From an uncultured Pelagibacteraceae bacterium (lineage in GTDB: Bacteria > Pseudomonadota > Alphaproteobacteria > Pelagibacterales > Pelagibacteraceae): a DNA stretch of 35,024 nucleotides. Below, one piece after another: positions 1-8,488 of this stretch; the stretch's first letter is position 1, and every line of letters begins with the position of its first letter. The notes under the pieces are model-generated. The model saw only the letters and a program-made list of their open reading frames with translations, was not told the DNA's origin and searched no databases. The stretch covers positions 1 to 35,024 of the forward strand of contig CACPOX010000012.1 of assembly GCA_902635665.1 (NCBI GenBank), in the 5' to 3' direction. A program made the position numbers and the translations under genes.

Positions 1-79
1 TTTTTTTATCGAGTACATAAATCCCAATAATTTTAGGAGAAATTCTTATATAAGTTTCAAATTCTAATTCCTCAGTCAT
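1..79 (-). CDS. ftsA: Probable cell division protein FtsA, N-terminal fragment
   Basis: The start of an open frame reads leftwards out of the window; only about 26 codons are present, beginning MTEELEFETYIRIS. The ATG (79-77) overlaps the ftsQ stop (74-72), the tight spacing expected of the next gene in a dcw operon, where alphaproteobacteria carry ftsA after ftsQ. FtsA is an actin-like ATPase that tethers FtsZ to the membrane. The name rests on position, because the visible residues do not show the usual phosphate-1 motif (DIGT/S type) where most FtsA proteins have it; the aligned stretch reads KIIGIYVLDKK. It could therefore be a divergent FtsA or, less likely, another gene. The fragment ends at the window edge, not at a stop. 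Confidence 0.6.
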   Translation of the reverse strand, partial: MTEELEFETYIRISPKIIGIYVLDKK

Positions 80-743
80 TCAAGATAATTTGATTTTTAA
101 CTCGTGCATCAATTGTTTTAATATTGTTGATATTATTGTTATTTAAAAATCTAAATATAATATCTAAAGAATTACTAACATTTTCTCTTGGTAATTTTAT
201 AATAATTTTATTTCTTAATTCTATATCCCACCTTTTTGAAGGAAAAAAATATAAGTTTTTTATTTGTTCATAGGAAAATTTAGATTGATCAATTTTTTTT
301 TTAAACAGTAGAAATTCTTCAATATTTGGTTTACCAAATATAAAAGGTAATTCTCTATTAAGAAAATTTTTTTTAGATAATTTTCCATTTGTACCAATAT
401 AAAAAATTTGTTCATCTTTGCTAATCTTAGCTATTAATTTAGTTTCTTGAATTTCTATGTATAGGGTCGATGGATACTTTTTAAATATATTAAAACTTTC
501 AATTAAAGGATTTGAGTTAATTTTATTTGTTATATCTTTTTTATTTAATGAAAAAATATTATCTAATTTTAAATCTTCAATTTCTTTTTGAAACTTTTCT
601 TTATTTAAATTATTTAACCCAGAAATCTCTACATACTTAATTTTTTCAAATTTGTAATTCTTGATTGTTAAATTATTTATTGATCCAACTGTAAATAATA
701 AAAAAAAATAAATAAATATTTTTTTACTTTTTCGTTGATGCAT
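72..743 (-). CDS. ftsQ: Cell division protein FtsQ
   Basis: A 223-residue single-pass membrane protein of the divisome. A short basic N-terminus is followed by one hydrophobic segment at about residues 9-24. A POTRA-like domain then covers about 35-105: it begins with a strand reading IKYVEISGLNN and ends with the typical YPSTLYIEIQE segment. The rest is the extracytoplasmic beta domain. In other bacteria FtsQ recruits FtsL/FtsB and FtsW/FtsI to the septum. The protein is a little shorter than most alphaproteobacterial FtsQ proteins, which often carry longer cytoplasmic tails. Its start overlaps the end of ddl by 20 bases and its end overlaps the next gene by 8, so it is read as part of the dcw operon. 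Confidence 0.87.
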   Translation of the reverse strand: MHQRKSKKIFIYFFLLFTVGSINNLTIKNYKFEKIKYVEISGLNNLNKEKFQKEIEDLKLDNIFSLNKKDITNKINSNPLIESFNIFKKYPSTLYIEIQETKLIAKISKDEQIFYIGTNGKLSKKNFLNRELPFIFGKPNIEEFLLFKKKIDQSKFSYEQIKNLYFFPSKRWDIELRNKIIIKLPRENVSNSLDIIFRFLNNNNINNIKTIDARVKNQIILND

Positions 744-1638
744 CTTTTATCAACCACTCAATTAAGTTTTTAAAACTGATACCTTTGTATGCTGCAATCT
801 CTGGTACAAGTGAAAGTTTTGTCATTCCAGGCTGTGTATTTATTTCCAATAAATAAAATTTATTTCTAAAGAATTTGAAATCTGATCTTGTGACTCCTTT
901 ACAGCCAATAATTTTATGCGCTCTAAATGCCATATTTATTACCTTTGTTAATTTGTCTTTACTTAGATTTACAGGAATTAGGTGTTCAGTTTTTGCACTG
1001 GTATTATATTTTGCCTCATAATCATAAAATTTTCTTTTTGGTTTTAATTCAATCGCCCCAAGTTTTTTATTTCCCATAATTGCTACTTGTATTTCTCTAC
1101 CTCCTATAAATTCTTCAATCATCACTTTTTTATAATTCTTTAGTTTCTTCAAGATAGTAATAATATTTTTTTGGTTGCAGATATAAACATTTACACTTGA
1201 CCCCTCATTTAAAGGTTTAACTACAACTGGAAATTTTAATTTTTTATTTATTATTTTTAACAAATTTTTATTTTTAAAATTATAAGAATAAGTAAAAAAC
1301 TTTGGTGTATTTATTTTATTCTTTATAAATATTTTTTTAGAAATCTCTTTATCCATTGCGATTGAAGAAGCAATGACACCAGAATGTGTATAGGGGATTT
1401 GAAAACCTTCGAGAATTGTTTGTATATATCCATCCTCACCGAATTGACCATGAAGTGCATTAAAAATTACATTTGGCTTAAAAATTTTTATATTTTTTTC
1501 TAAATTATTATTTGGTTCTGAAACTTTTACTTTATATCCGTTTTTTTTTAATTCTTTAGCGACCTGATAGCCTGTATCGAGACTAATTAATCTCTCCTTG
1601 GAAATTCCACCTGATAATATAAGTACCTTTTTTTTCAA
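724..1638 (-). CDS. ddl: D-alanine--D-alanine ligase
   Basis: A 304-residue ATP-grasp enzyme that joins two D-alanines for the tip of the peptidoglycan stem peptide; its product is the substrate of the MurF half of the fused ligase in this operon. Visible family marks are a GG(I)SKER segment near residues 10-16, ALHGQFGEDG at 61-70 (the conserved HG.GEDG), a serine in THSGV near 86, the ATP-binding VVKPLNEGSS strand, and a C-terminal EINTQPGMT near 265, with the metal-binding Glu/Asn and the substrate loop. Length is normal for DdlB. It begins one base after murB ends and overlaps ftsQ by 20 bases, the usual dcw order. Confidence 0.96.
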   Translation of the reverse strand: MKKKVLILSGGISKERLISLDTGYQVAKELKKNGYKVKVSEPNNNLEKNIKIFKPNVIFNALHGQFGEDGYIQTILEGFQIPYTHSGVIASSIAMDKEISKKIFIKNKINTPKFFTYSYNFKNKNLLKIINKKLKFPVVVKPLNEGSSVNVYICNQKNIITILKKLKNYKKVMIEEFIGGREIQVAIMGNKKLGAIELKPKRKFYDYEAKYNTSAKTEHLIPVNLSKDKLTKVINMAFRAHKIIGCKGVTRSDFKFFRNKFYLLEINTQPGMTKLSLVPEIAAYKGISFKNLIEWLIKDASTKK

Positions 1639-1639
1639 T

Positions 1640-2545
1640 TTATTCTAAAATTTTTATCTCTGTTTCTAGTTTAATCCCAGTTTTTTTATAAACACTATCG
1701 GATACAAAATTTATTAATTTTTTCATATCCTCAAACTTAGCATTACCTTTGTTTACAAAAAAATTACAGTGTTTTTCAGAAATCGACGCATCACCAAATG
1801 ATTTTTCTAGAGGCACAGATTCTTTAATTAACTGCCAAACTTTTTTATCCGATTGATTTATTGGATTTTTAAAAGTACTACCGCTTGTTTTGATTCTTGT
1901 TGGCTGGGCTTGCTCTTTCTTATCTTTAAGAATTTTTATTTCAGTATTAATTAAATCTTTATCTTTTTTAAAACCTTTAAATGATGCACTTAAAAAAATT
2001 AAATCATCTGACAATCCACTATCTCTATATTTAAAATTTATTTTCTTCGCAGGTATACTTCTAACTTGTCCAGATTTATCTATGGCCTGAATAGAAACTA
2101 AAATATCTTTAAACTCTCTTTGAAAACAACCTGCATTCATTTTTATTCCACCACCAACAGTCCCTGGTATACAGGATAAAAATTCAAAGCCACCTAAACT
2201 ATTTTCCATAGCGAAGTCTGACAATGTTTTGTCTGTTACAGCACTTCCGGCTATTATAATTTCATTATTCATTAAAGAAACGTTATTAAAATCATTTGAA
2301 AGCTTGATCACAACACCATTAAATAGTTTGTCAGTAATTAATGTGTTTGAGCCAGCTCCTAATACAAATATCTTTTCCTGATTTTGAATTTTTTTTAAAA
2401 ACTTAATTAAATCTTTTAAGCTTTCTGCCTTATAAAATGCTTTCGTTTTACCACCTATATTAAACCAATTTTTTTTTTTTAAATCATAATCTAACTTTAA
2501 ATTATTTCTAAATTCTGGAATTAGCTCTTTTAAATCAATTTTCAT
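1640..2545 (-). CDS. murB: UDP-N-acetylenolpyruvoylglucosamine reductase MurB
   Basis: A 301-residue cytoplasmic FAD enzyme that reduces enolpyruvyl-UDP-GlcNAc to UDP-MurNAc with NADPH. The FAD-binding GAGSN motif is at 63-67, the GTVGGGIKMNAG segment at about 128-139, and the catalytic serine region SGSTFKNP at 221-228, followed by GDASISEKHCNFFVN and a final acidic LETEIKIL. The length fits the shorter type of MurB common outside enterobacteria. It overlaps murC by 4 bases upstream and stops one base before ddl, so the three are very likely translated from one message. Confidence 0.96.
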   Translation of the reverse strand: MKIDLKELIPEFRNNLKLDYDLKKKNWFNIGGKTKAFYKAESLKDLIKFLKKIQNQEKIFVLGAGSNTLITDKLFNGVVIKLSNDFNNVSLMNNEIIIAGSAVTDKTLSDFAMENSLGGFEFLSCIPGTVGGGIKMNAGCFQREFKDILVSIQAIDKSGQVRSIPAKKINFKYRDSGLSDDLIFLSASFKGFKKDKDLINTEIKILKDKKEQAQPTRIKTSGSTFKNPINQSDKKVWQLIKESVPLEKSFGDASISEKHCNFFVNKGNAKFEDMKKLINFVSDSVYKKTGIKLETEIKILE

Positions 2546-3939
2546 GATAATAATTTAGGTAACTCCCGCATCCAACTTGAGATAGTCCCAGCACCCATTC
2601 CTATAACAATTTTTTTTCCATATATGTTTGCTTTAATAAATTTTGCTAATTGAAATTTGTCATCTGCTAAAAATAGCTGAACTCTTGAATTTTTAATTAT
2701 TTCTTTTGCAAAATTTGTATAGCTAAATCCAAGTTTTATTTTTTCTCCAGCTGTATAAATTGGAAACAAAATGACTTTATCTGCATTTTTAAAAGCATGA
2801 GTAAATTCTTTTTTTAAATCTTTTAATCTTGAAATTCTATGTGGTTGAAAAACACATATCTTTTCATAATCTTTATATACAGTTTTTACACCATCCAACA
2901 CTTCTTTAATTTCTGTAGGATGGTGGGCATAATCATCGTAAAAATCTACATTATTAAAATTGAAAATTTTATTAAATCTTCTTTGAACCCCTTTAAAATT
3001 TTTAAGTCCTTTTTTAATATTATTTATTGGCAGACCTACTGTTAATGCTAACGCTGCTGCAGCTACAGAATTTTTAATATTATGATTTCCTATTAAAGGA
3101 ATTTTTAATTTTTTTATTATTTGATTTTTTTTATTAGGTAATTTTATATTTAAGTCAAACTCAGAGAATTTTTTTAACTGTTTTATATTTTTTATACAAA
3201 AATTTGATTTTGAGTCCAAACCATATGTATAGAAGTTTTTATTTTTGATATTTTTAATTAAATTTTTATTATTTTTGTCATCTAAACAAATAAATGATTT
3301 TCCAAAGGAAGGAACCTTATTAACAAAATTTTCAAAATATTTATTTAATTTATCCATAGTGCCGTAATAATCCATATGCTCTCTATCTATATTGGTGATG
3401 ATTGAATATGTGGGCGGTATGAAAATAAAACTTCCATCAGACTCGTCTGCTTCTAATATAGACCAATCACTTTTCCCCAGTTTTGCAGAATTATTAATTG
3501 AATTTATTACTCCACCATTGATAATAGTGGGATCAATTTTTGTTTCTTGAAATATAGATGCTATTAAAGATGTTGTTGTAGTTTTGCCGTGTGATCCTAC
3601 AACTACAATATTTTTTGTTAAAGAGACAATGTTGGCTAACATTTCTCCTCTTTTGTAAATGGGAAATTGTTTTTTTTTGGCTGCAACAAGCTCAGGATTA
3701 TTTTTTTTAATAGCTGAAGATATAACTAAGATAGTTCCCTTATCTATATTTTGTTTTTTATGTCTGATAAAAACTTTTATTTTTTCTTTTCTTAATCTTT
3801 CAATATTTTTATTATTTGCAATATCACTTCCTTGAACTTTAAAACCTTTAGCTTTCATTATTAATGCCAAACCACTCATACCTATTCCACCTATTCCAAC
3901 GAAATGTATCAGTTCTGATTTTGCTAATTTAATTTTCAT
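2542..3939 (-). CDS. murC: UDP-N-acetylmuramate--L-alanine ligase MurC
   Basis: A 465-residue Mur ligase that adds the first amino acid (L-Ala) to UDP-MurNAc, using ATP. The N-terminal Rossmann-like domain shows HFVGIGGIGMSG at 12-23. The central ATPase domain has the P-loop GSHGKTTTT at 114-122 and the EADESDGSF segment typical of MurC, and the C-terminal domain carries DDYAHHPTE. Size is normal for the family. It overlaps murG by 11 bases and murB by 4 bases, so it is firmly inside the operon. Confidence 0.97.
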   Translation of the reverse strand: MKIKLAKSELIHFVGIGGIGMSGLALIMKAKGFKVQGSDIANNKNIERLRKEKIKVFIRHKKQNIDKGTILVISSAIKKNNPELVAAKKKQFPIYKRGEMLANIVSLTKNIVVVGSHGKTTTTSLIASIFQETKIDPTIINGGVINSINNSAKLGKSDWSILEADESDGSFIFIPPTYSIITNIDREHMDYYGTMDKLNKYFENFVNKVPSFGKSFICLDDKNNKNLIKNIKNKNFYTYGLDSKSNFCIKNIKQLKKFSEFDLNIKLPNKKNQIIKKLKIPLIGNHNIKNSVAAAALALTVGLPINNIKKGLKNFKGVQRRFNKIFNFNNVDFYDDYAHHPTEIKEVLDGVKTVYKDYEKICVFQPHRISRLKDLKKEFTHAFKNADKVILFPIYTAGEKIKLGFSYTNFAKEIIKNSRVQLFLADDKFQLAKFIKANIYGKKIVIGMGAGTISSWMRELPKLLS

Positions 3940-4993
3940 TAAGAATTTTTAATATTTTTTGATTAACATTATTCCAGGTATTTTGATAATTTAATTTTAG
4001 TAAATTATTTTTTTTTGTCACATAATCCTGACTTTTATTTATCAATTCCAGTAAAAATTTCTCAAATTTTTGATCATCAAAATTTTTTTGATCAATTATC
4101 CAACAACAATCCTGTTGCTTGTAATATTTTGCGTTTTCATACTGATGATTATCTTTTGATGACGGGAGTGGTATTGCTACAAACGGAATATTTAAGTAGG
4201 ATAATTCAGCTAAGCTAGATGCACCCGCTCTTGTTACACATAAATCTCCCTGTTTTAAAACTTCATTAAGATTATGATCAAAACTGAAAACTCTACTTTC
4301 AATATTATTTTGAGAATAAAAATTTTTTAAAAAATGAACATTTTTCTCACTTGTTTGATGAATAATTTTTATAGAAACCTGTTTTGCTATATTTAAAAAG
4401 GATTTATTTAAAAGCTCATCAAAGATTTTTGCACCCTGACTACCTCCTATGATTAAAATTGTGAATAATTTTTCCTTTTTTTGATACGTGCTAGACTCAT
4501 AATATTCTTTTCTTATCAAAGGCTTTATAGTGGCTAATTTTTCACTACTGCCAGATGGAAAATTAATTAAATTCTTCGAATAACATATTAATTTTTTTGA
4601 AAAATTTAAAAAAAATTTATTTGCCCTTCCAAGAACCATGTTTGGTTCAATTAAAAAAATTTTAATGCCTAATGCTTTTGCTGCTAAACAGAGCGGCAAA
4701 GACATATAACCACCTGTAGAAATTAAAATTGAAATATTTTTTTTTTTTATAAAAAAAAAAGATTTAATGGTTAGAAATAAAATTTTTATAAATGAAAAAG
4801 GTAGTAAAAAATAATTATTTAATTTAGGAGTGTTAATTACTACTGCATTATACTTCTTATCTAGATATGAAAGACCCCTGGCATCAGTAGAAATCAAAGT
4901 TTCATGCGTACTTTTTAAATGATTATATATTGTAATTGCAGGTATCACATGACCTCCTGAACCGCCTGTAGATATCAAAACTTTTTTTGTCAT
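3929..4993 (-). CDS. murG: Undecaprenyl-PP-MurNAc-pentapeptide GlcNAc transferase MurG
   Basis: A 354-residue peripheral membrane glycosyltransferase (GT-B fold) that converts lipid I to lipid II on the inner face of the cytoplasmic membrane. The N-terminal glycine-rich loop TGGSGGH is at 9-15, a second loop with ISTGGYMSLP at about 91-100, and GGSQGA at 183-188, all hallmarks of MurG. The C-terminal donor-site region includes RAGASSLAE and PLPSSKDNHQ. A strongly hydrophobic patch lies at about 61-82 (YFLLPFSFIKILFLTIKSFF), as expected for the membrane-facing surface. It sits 3 bases after ftsW and overlaps murC. Confidence 0.97.
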   Translation of the reverse strand: MTKKVLISTGGSGGHVIPAITIYNHLKSTHETLISTDARGLSYLDKKYNAVVINTPKLNNYFLLPFSFIKILFLTIKSFFFIKKKNISILISTGGYMSLPLCLAAKALGIKIFLIEPNMVLGRANKFFLNFSKKLICYSKNLINFPSGSSEKLATIKPLIRKEYYESSTYQKKEKLFTILIIGGSQGAKIFDELLNKSFLNIAKQVSIKIIHQTSEKNVHFLKNFYSQNNIESRVFSFDHNLNEVLKQGDLCVTRAGASSLAELSYLNIPFVAIPLPSSKDNHQYENAKYYKQQDCCWIIDQKNFDDQKFEKFLLELINKSQDYVTKKNNLLKLNYQNTWNNVNQKILKILNEN

Positions 4994-4996
4994 TTT

Positions 4997-6118
4997 TTAG
5001 CTTATTTTTCTTTTTGTTAAATTTAAAATTATTCCAGCAAGTATAGATGTACTTATTATTGATGAACCACCATAGCTTAAAAAAGGTAATGTCATTCCAG
5101 TGGTTGGGAATAATCTTATATTTACTCCAATATGAATAGTGGCCTGCATTAATATAAGGCTAATAGATCCAATTAAAATAAGTTTAACTTTATCATTTGC
5201 CTCAAAACTTATTTTTTTAAAAACCATATATATTAAGATCAAAAACAATAATAATATTAACATTATGGCAACAACACCAAACTCTTCGGAAATCACTGAA
5301 ATAATATAGTCAGTATGGGCTTCTGGAACTCTATTTTTAAGAATTCCCTCGCCTATACCTTTTCCAAAAAAACCTCCGCTTGTTATCGATTCTATCGCTT
5401 TATCAGATTGAAAATTATGAGTCCCTACCTCTCTGTTAAAAAAAGAAAAAATACGTGCATGAATATAATCAAACTTAGGAACATAAATAACAAGGTAAGC
5501 TAATAAAGATGCACCAATAACAAATATTGCTAAGAGGGTATATATATTAATACCTGAAGTGAAGATTAAAACAGCCCAAGAAAAAACTACTAATAATGTT
5601 TGACCAATATCTGGTTGAATTATTAAAAGCAAAGAAATAACAGCTATCAAACTAGTTGTTATCAAATACTTAAATAAAATATTTGATCTACTGCTGCATA
5701 AAATAGTTGCTAAAATAATTATCAAAAATGGCTTTAAAACTTCTATTGGTTGAAATCTCGGTAAGAAAAATAAGTCTATCCATCTTTTAGAGCCTTTAAC
5801 TTCAACACCAATTAACGGCACTAAAAACAAAGAAATAAGCGAAATAAAAAAAAGAAAAATAGAGTATTTATATAATTGATCTGAATTTAAAGAGGAAAAT
5901 ATAAAAATAAGAAATATTCCAATTGATACATAAATTAAATGTTTAAAAAAAAAGGAATAACTGTTTGTCTCTAACTTGTCAGATGCAATTAAAGAAGTTG
6001 AAACTAAAGAAAAAAATAATCCAATAACAAATAATAAACTTATTAATATAAAAATTGATTTATCTATGTTTTTCCACCATTGATAATAAAATTTGTAGAT
6101 AATACTATCGCTTTGCAT
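4997..6118 (-). CDS. ftsW: Peptidoglycan glycosyltransferase FtsW (SEDS family)
   Basis: A 373-residue polytopic membrane protein with about ten hydrophobic segments. It belongs to the SEDS family (FtsW/RodA/SpoVE), whose members polymerise lipid II glycan strands together with a class B penicillin-binding protein. Family marks include RFQPIEVLKP, QPDIGQTLL, GFFGKGIGEGILK, the PEAHTDYIISVISEEFG stretch and the closing LPFLSYGGSS. Its place between murD and murG, in the same operon as ftsI, argues for FtsW instead of RodA. Its start overlaps the end of murD by 14 bases. Confidence 0.95.
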   Translation of the reverse strand: MQSDSIIYKFYYQWWKNIDKSIFILISLLFVIGLFFSLVSTSLIASDKLETNSYSFFFKHLIYVSIGIFLIFIFSSLNSDQLYKYSIFLFFISLISLFLVPLIGVEVKGSKRWIDLFFLPRFQPIEVLKPFLIIILATILCSSRSNILFKYLITTSLIAVISLLLIIQPDIGQTLLVVFSWAVLIFTSGINIYTLLAIFVIGASLLAYLVIYVPKFDYIHARIFSFFNREVGTHNFQSDKAIESITSGGFFGKGIGEGILKNRVPEAHTDYIISVISEEFGVVAIMLILLLFLILIYMVFKKISFEANDKVKLILIGSISLILMQATIHIGVNIRLFPTTGMTLPFLSYGGSSIISTSILAGIILNLTKRKIS

Positions 6119-7403
6119 TTATATACTTTTTAATTAATTGATTAAAAAAATCTCCTCTATCTTCAAAATTTTTAAAACTATCAAATGAAGCTCCAGCTGG
6201 ACTAAAAAAAATAATATTTTTTTTAGATTTCTGTAAATTAATTTCTGAAAATATAGCCTTAAGAGCCTCTTGCATATTCCTAAAGCTTTTTACTTTTAAT
6301 TTATTTTTTAAAATTCTCAAAAATTTATTACGATATGCTCCAAAAATAAAAGCTTTGATATTTCTGGTCTTTAGTTTTGATAACTTAAATTTATCTCCTT
6401 TTTTTGGAATTCCTCCTAATACCCAATATACATTATTTAATTTTTGTAACACATTTTCAGAAGAAGCAAAGCTTGTAGATTTTGAGTCATTAATTATTGT
6501 AAGGTTTTTTTTATCAAATATAATTTGCTGTCTGTAATCTAGGCCTTTAAAATTATTAATAGTATTAATTAATTTATTCTTATTAAGTTTCAACTTTGAA
6601 GCAATTTTTAATATAAATGATAAATTTTCTTTATTACCAGCTGATACAAAATATTTATTAGTAACTTTATTAAACTTTTTATTTAAATTTGAAGTCTGAA
6701 CTTTAAAAATTTTTGCTTTATAATTATTTTTGTTAATTTTTTTAGCAATTAAATCATCGTTTTGTTTGATAAAAGCGAATGATCCTTTGATTTGAGATTT
6801 TAATAAATTAAATTTTGCATTAACATAATTATTTAAACTTTTATGTCTTTCTATGTGATCTGAAGTAATGTTTAAAATTACTGCATATTTTGATTTAAAA
6901 ATTCTGCTATACTCTAGCTGATATGAAGAGGCCTCTATTACAAATATTGTTTTTTTCGTAATATTTTTTTCTAATAATGCTGGATTTCCAATATTGCCAA
7001 TTAGTCTTGAGTCTATGTTTTGATCGATTAAAACATCATGTAAAATTTTCGCAGTTGTTGATTTACCATTAGTTCCAGTAATCGTGATATTTTCATTGTT
7101 ATAAAATGAGTACAAAACGTCAAGATCGGTATGAATTTTTTGAAAATTCTTCTTTAAAAATTTTGATAATTTACAATTTGAAATATCAATACCAGGACTA
7201 ATAATAATTCTATCAAAATTTATTTTTTGAATTTGATTTAAACTAGTTTTTTTTTGATTGAATTTTAAATTAATTTTATAATTGTCATCAAACAAATATA
7301 CTTTCGATTTTTTTTTTAGAAACTTATAGGATGAAATTCCGCTCTTTCCTAAACCGTAAATTAATATTTTTTTTCCTAAAAAAATATTCTTAAATATTTT
7401 CAT
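6105..7403 (-). CDS. murD: UDP-N-acetylmuramoylalanine--D-glutamate ligase MurD
   Basis: A Mur ligase adding D-glutamate to UDP-MurNAc-L-Ala; 432 residues from the chosen start. The N-terminal domain has ILIYGLGKSG at 13-22 and IISPGID at about 67-73. The P-loop TGTNGKST is at 109-116, and the C-terminal domain carries INDSKSTS. The frame is open further upstream to 7460, but that would run 58 bases back into mraY and add a Lys/Phe-rich stretch without homology character. The ATG at 7403 shares its first base with the mraY stop (TAATG), the coupling seen across this operon, and it gives a normal MurD N-terminus. The start is inferred from these two facts. Confidence 0.95.
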   Translation of the reverse strand: MKIFKNIFLGKKILIYGLGKSGISSYKFLKKKSKVYLFDDNYKINLKFNQKKTSLNQIQKINFDRIIISPGIDISNCKLSKFLKKNFQKIHTDLDVLYSFYNNENITITGTNGKSTTAKILHDVLIDQNIDSRLIGNIGNPALLEKNITKKTIFVIEASSYQLEYSRIFKSKYAVILNITSDHIERHKSLNNYVNAKFNLLKSQIKGSFAFIKQNDDLIAKKINKNNYKAKIFKVQTSNLNKKFNKVTNKYFVSAGNKENLSFILKIASKLKLNKNKLINTINNFKGLDYRQQIIFDKKNLTIINDSKSTSFASSENVLQKLNNVYWVLGGIPKKGDKFKLSKLKTRNIKAFIFGAYRNKFLRILKNKLKVKSFRNMQEALKAIFSEINLQKSKKNIIFFSPAGASFDSFKNFEDRGDFFNQLIKKYINAKR

Positions 7404-8488
7404 TATCTTAATTTTAAAGTAGCTAAACCGATCATTGCTAAGATTATTGAGATAATCCAAAACCTAATTACAACTGTTGACTCTGGCCATCCCTTTTTCT
7501 CAAAATGATGATGAATAGGTGCCATTCTAAAAATTCTTTTTCCTGTAAGTTTAAAGGAGATTACTTGAACCATTACTGAAACTGCCTCTAGTACAAAAAG
7601 TCCACCAGTAATTGCCAAAACAATTTCATGCTTGGTTATAATACCTACTGCACCTAAGGATCCCCCAAGAGACAATGAGCCTGTGTCACCCATAAAAATT
7701 TTAGCTGGGGGAGCATTAAACCATAAAAAACCTAAACAAGAGCCAATAATTGCTCCACAAAAAATTGCTACCTCACCTGTTCCTTCGATATAGGGAATTT
7801 GTAAATAATTTGAAAATACAATGTTTCCAGTGACATAACTTATAAAGGCAAAACAAGCTGCAACTAATATTACAGGCACTGTTGCTAAACCATCTAATCC
7901 ATCAGTAAGATTGACAGCATTAGATGAACCTATGATTACAAATATTGCAAATGGTATAAAAAACCATCCAAGATTTACGATCAAATTTTTAAAAAATGGA
8001 AAATATAAATTATTTAAATCTTGATAATCGTTTAAATAAACAAAAAAACTTACTCCAATAATTGCCAATATTATTTGTGAAGTTATTTTAAACTTTGACG
8101 AGATTCCTGATGAGTTGGTATATTTAATCTTCTTAAAGTCATCATATGCTCCCAATAAACCAAAAGTAATTGCGATATACATACAAAATAAAATATTAAT
8201 ATTTGATAAATCTGCCCAAAATATTACTGACAATAGTAAGCCAAATAAAATTATTACACCTCCCATTGTTGGTGTACCAATTTTTTTAATTATATGATCC
8301 TCTGGCCCATCATCCCGTATAGGATTTAAAATTTTTTGTTTTGAAAAAAATTTAATAAAAGGACCTCCAATAATGAGTACAATAACTAATGAAGTAAAAA
8401 AAGATAAACCAGTTCTAAAAGTTAGATATTTGAAAACATTTAAAAAACTAAAAGTATCAACAAAATTTAATAAAAACTGATATAACAT
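7403..8488 (-). CDS. mraY: Phospho-N-acetylmuramoyl-pentapeptide transferase MraY
   Basis: A 361-residue membrane enzyme that transfers phospho-MurNAc-pentapeptide to undecaprenyl phosphate, giving lipid I. About ten transmembrane segments are visible. The catalytic residues of the polyprenyl-phosphate transferase family are intact: the DD pair at 116-117, NLTDGLDG at 193-200, MGDTGS at 266-271 and the triple histidine APIHHHFE at about 323-330. Length matches the family closely. It starts immediately after the murE-murF fusion and its stop overlaps the murD start by one base. Confidence 0.97.
   Translation of the reverse strand: MLYQFLLNFVDTFSFLNVFKYLTFRTGLSFFTSLVIVLIIGGPFIKFFSKQKILNPIRDDGPEDHIIKKIGTPTMGGVIILFGLLLSVIFWADLSNINILFCMYIAITFGLLGAYDDFKKIKYTNSSGISSKFKITSQIILAIIGVSFFVYLNDYQDLNNLYFPFFKNLIVNLGWFFIPFAIFVIIGSSNAVNLTDGLDGLATVPVILVAACFAFISYVTGNIVFSNYLQIPYIEGTGEVAIFCGAIIGSCLGFLWFNAPPAKIFMGDTGSLSLGGSLGAVGIITKHEIVLAITGGLFVLEAVSVMVQVISFKLTGKRIFRMAPIHHHFEKKGWPESTVVIRFWIISIILAMIGLATLKLR

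Noticed and set aside
7404-7460. A 19-residue N-terminal extension of MurD
   Set aside because: It would run back into the conserved end of mraY; the ATG at 7403 overlaps the mraY stop by one base like other junctions here.
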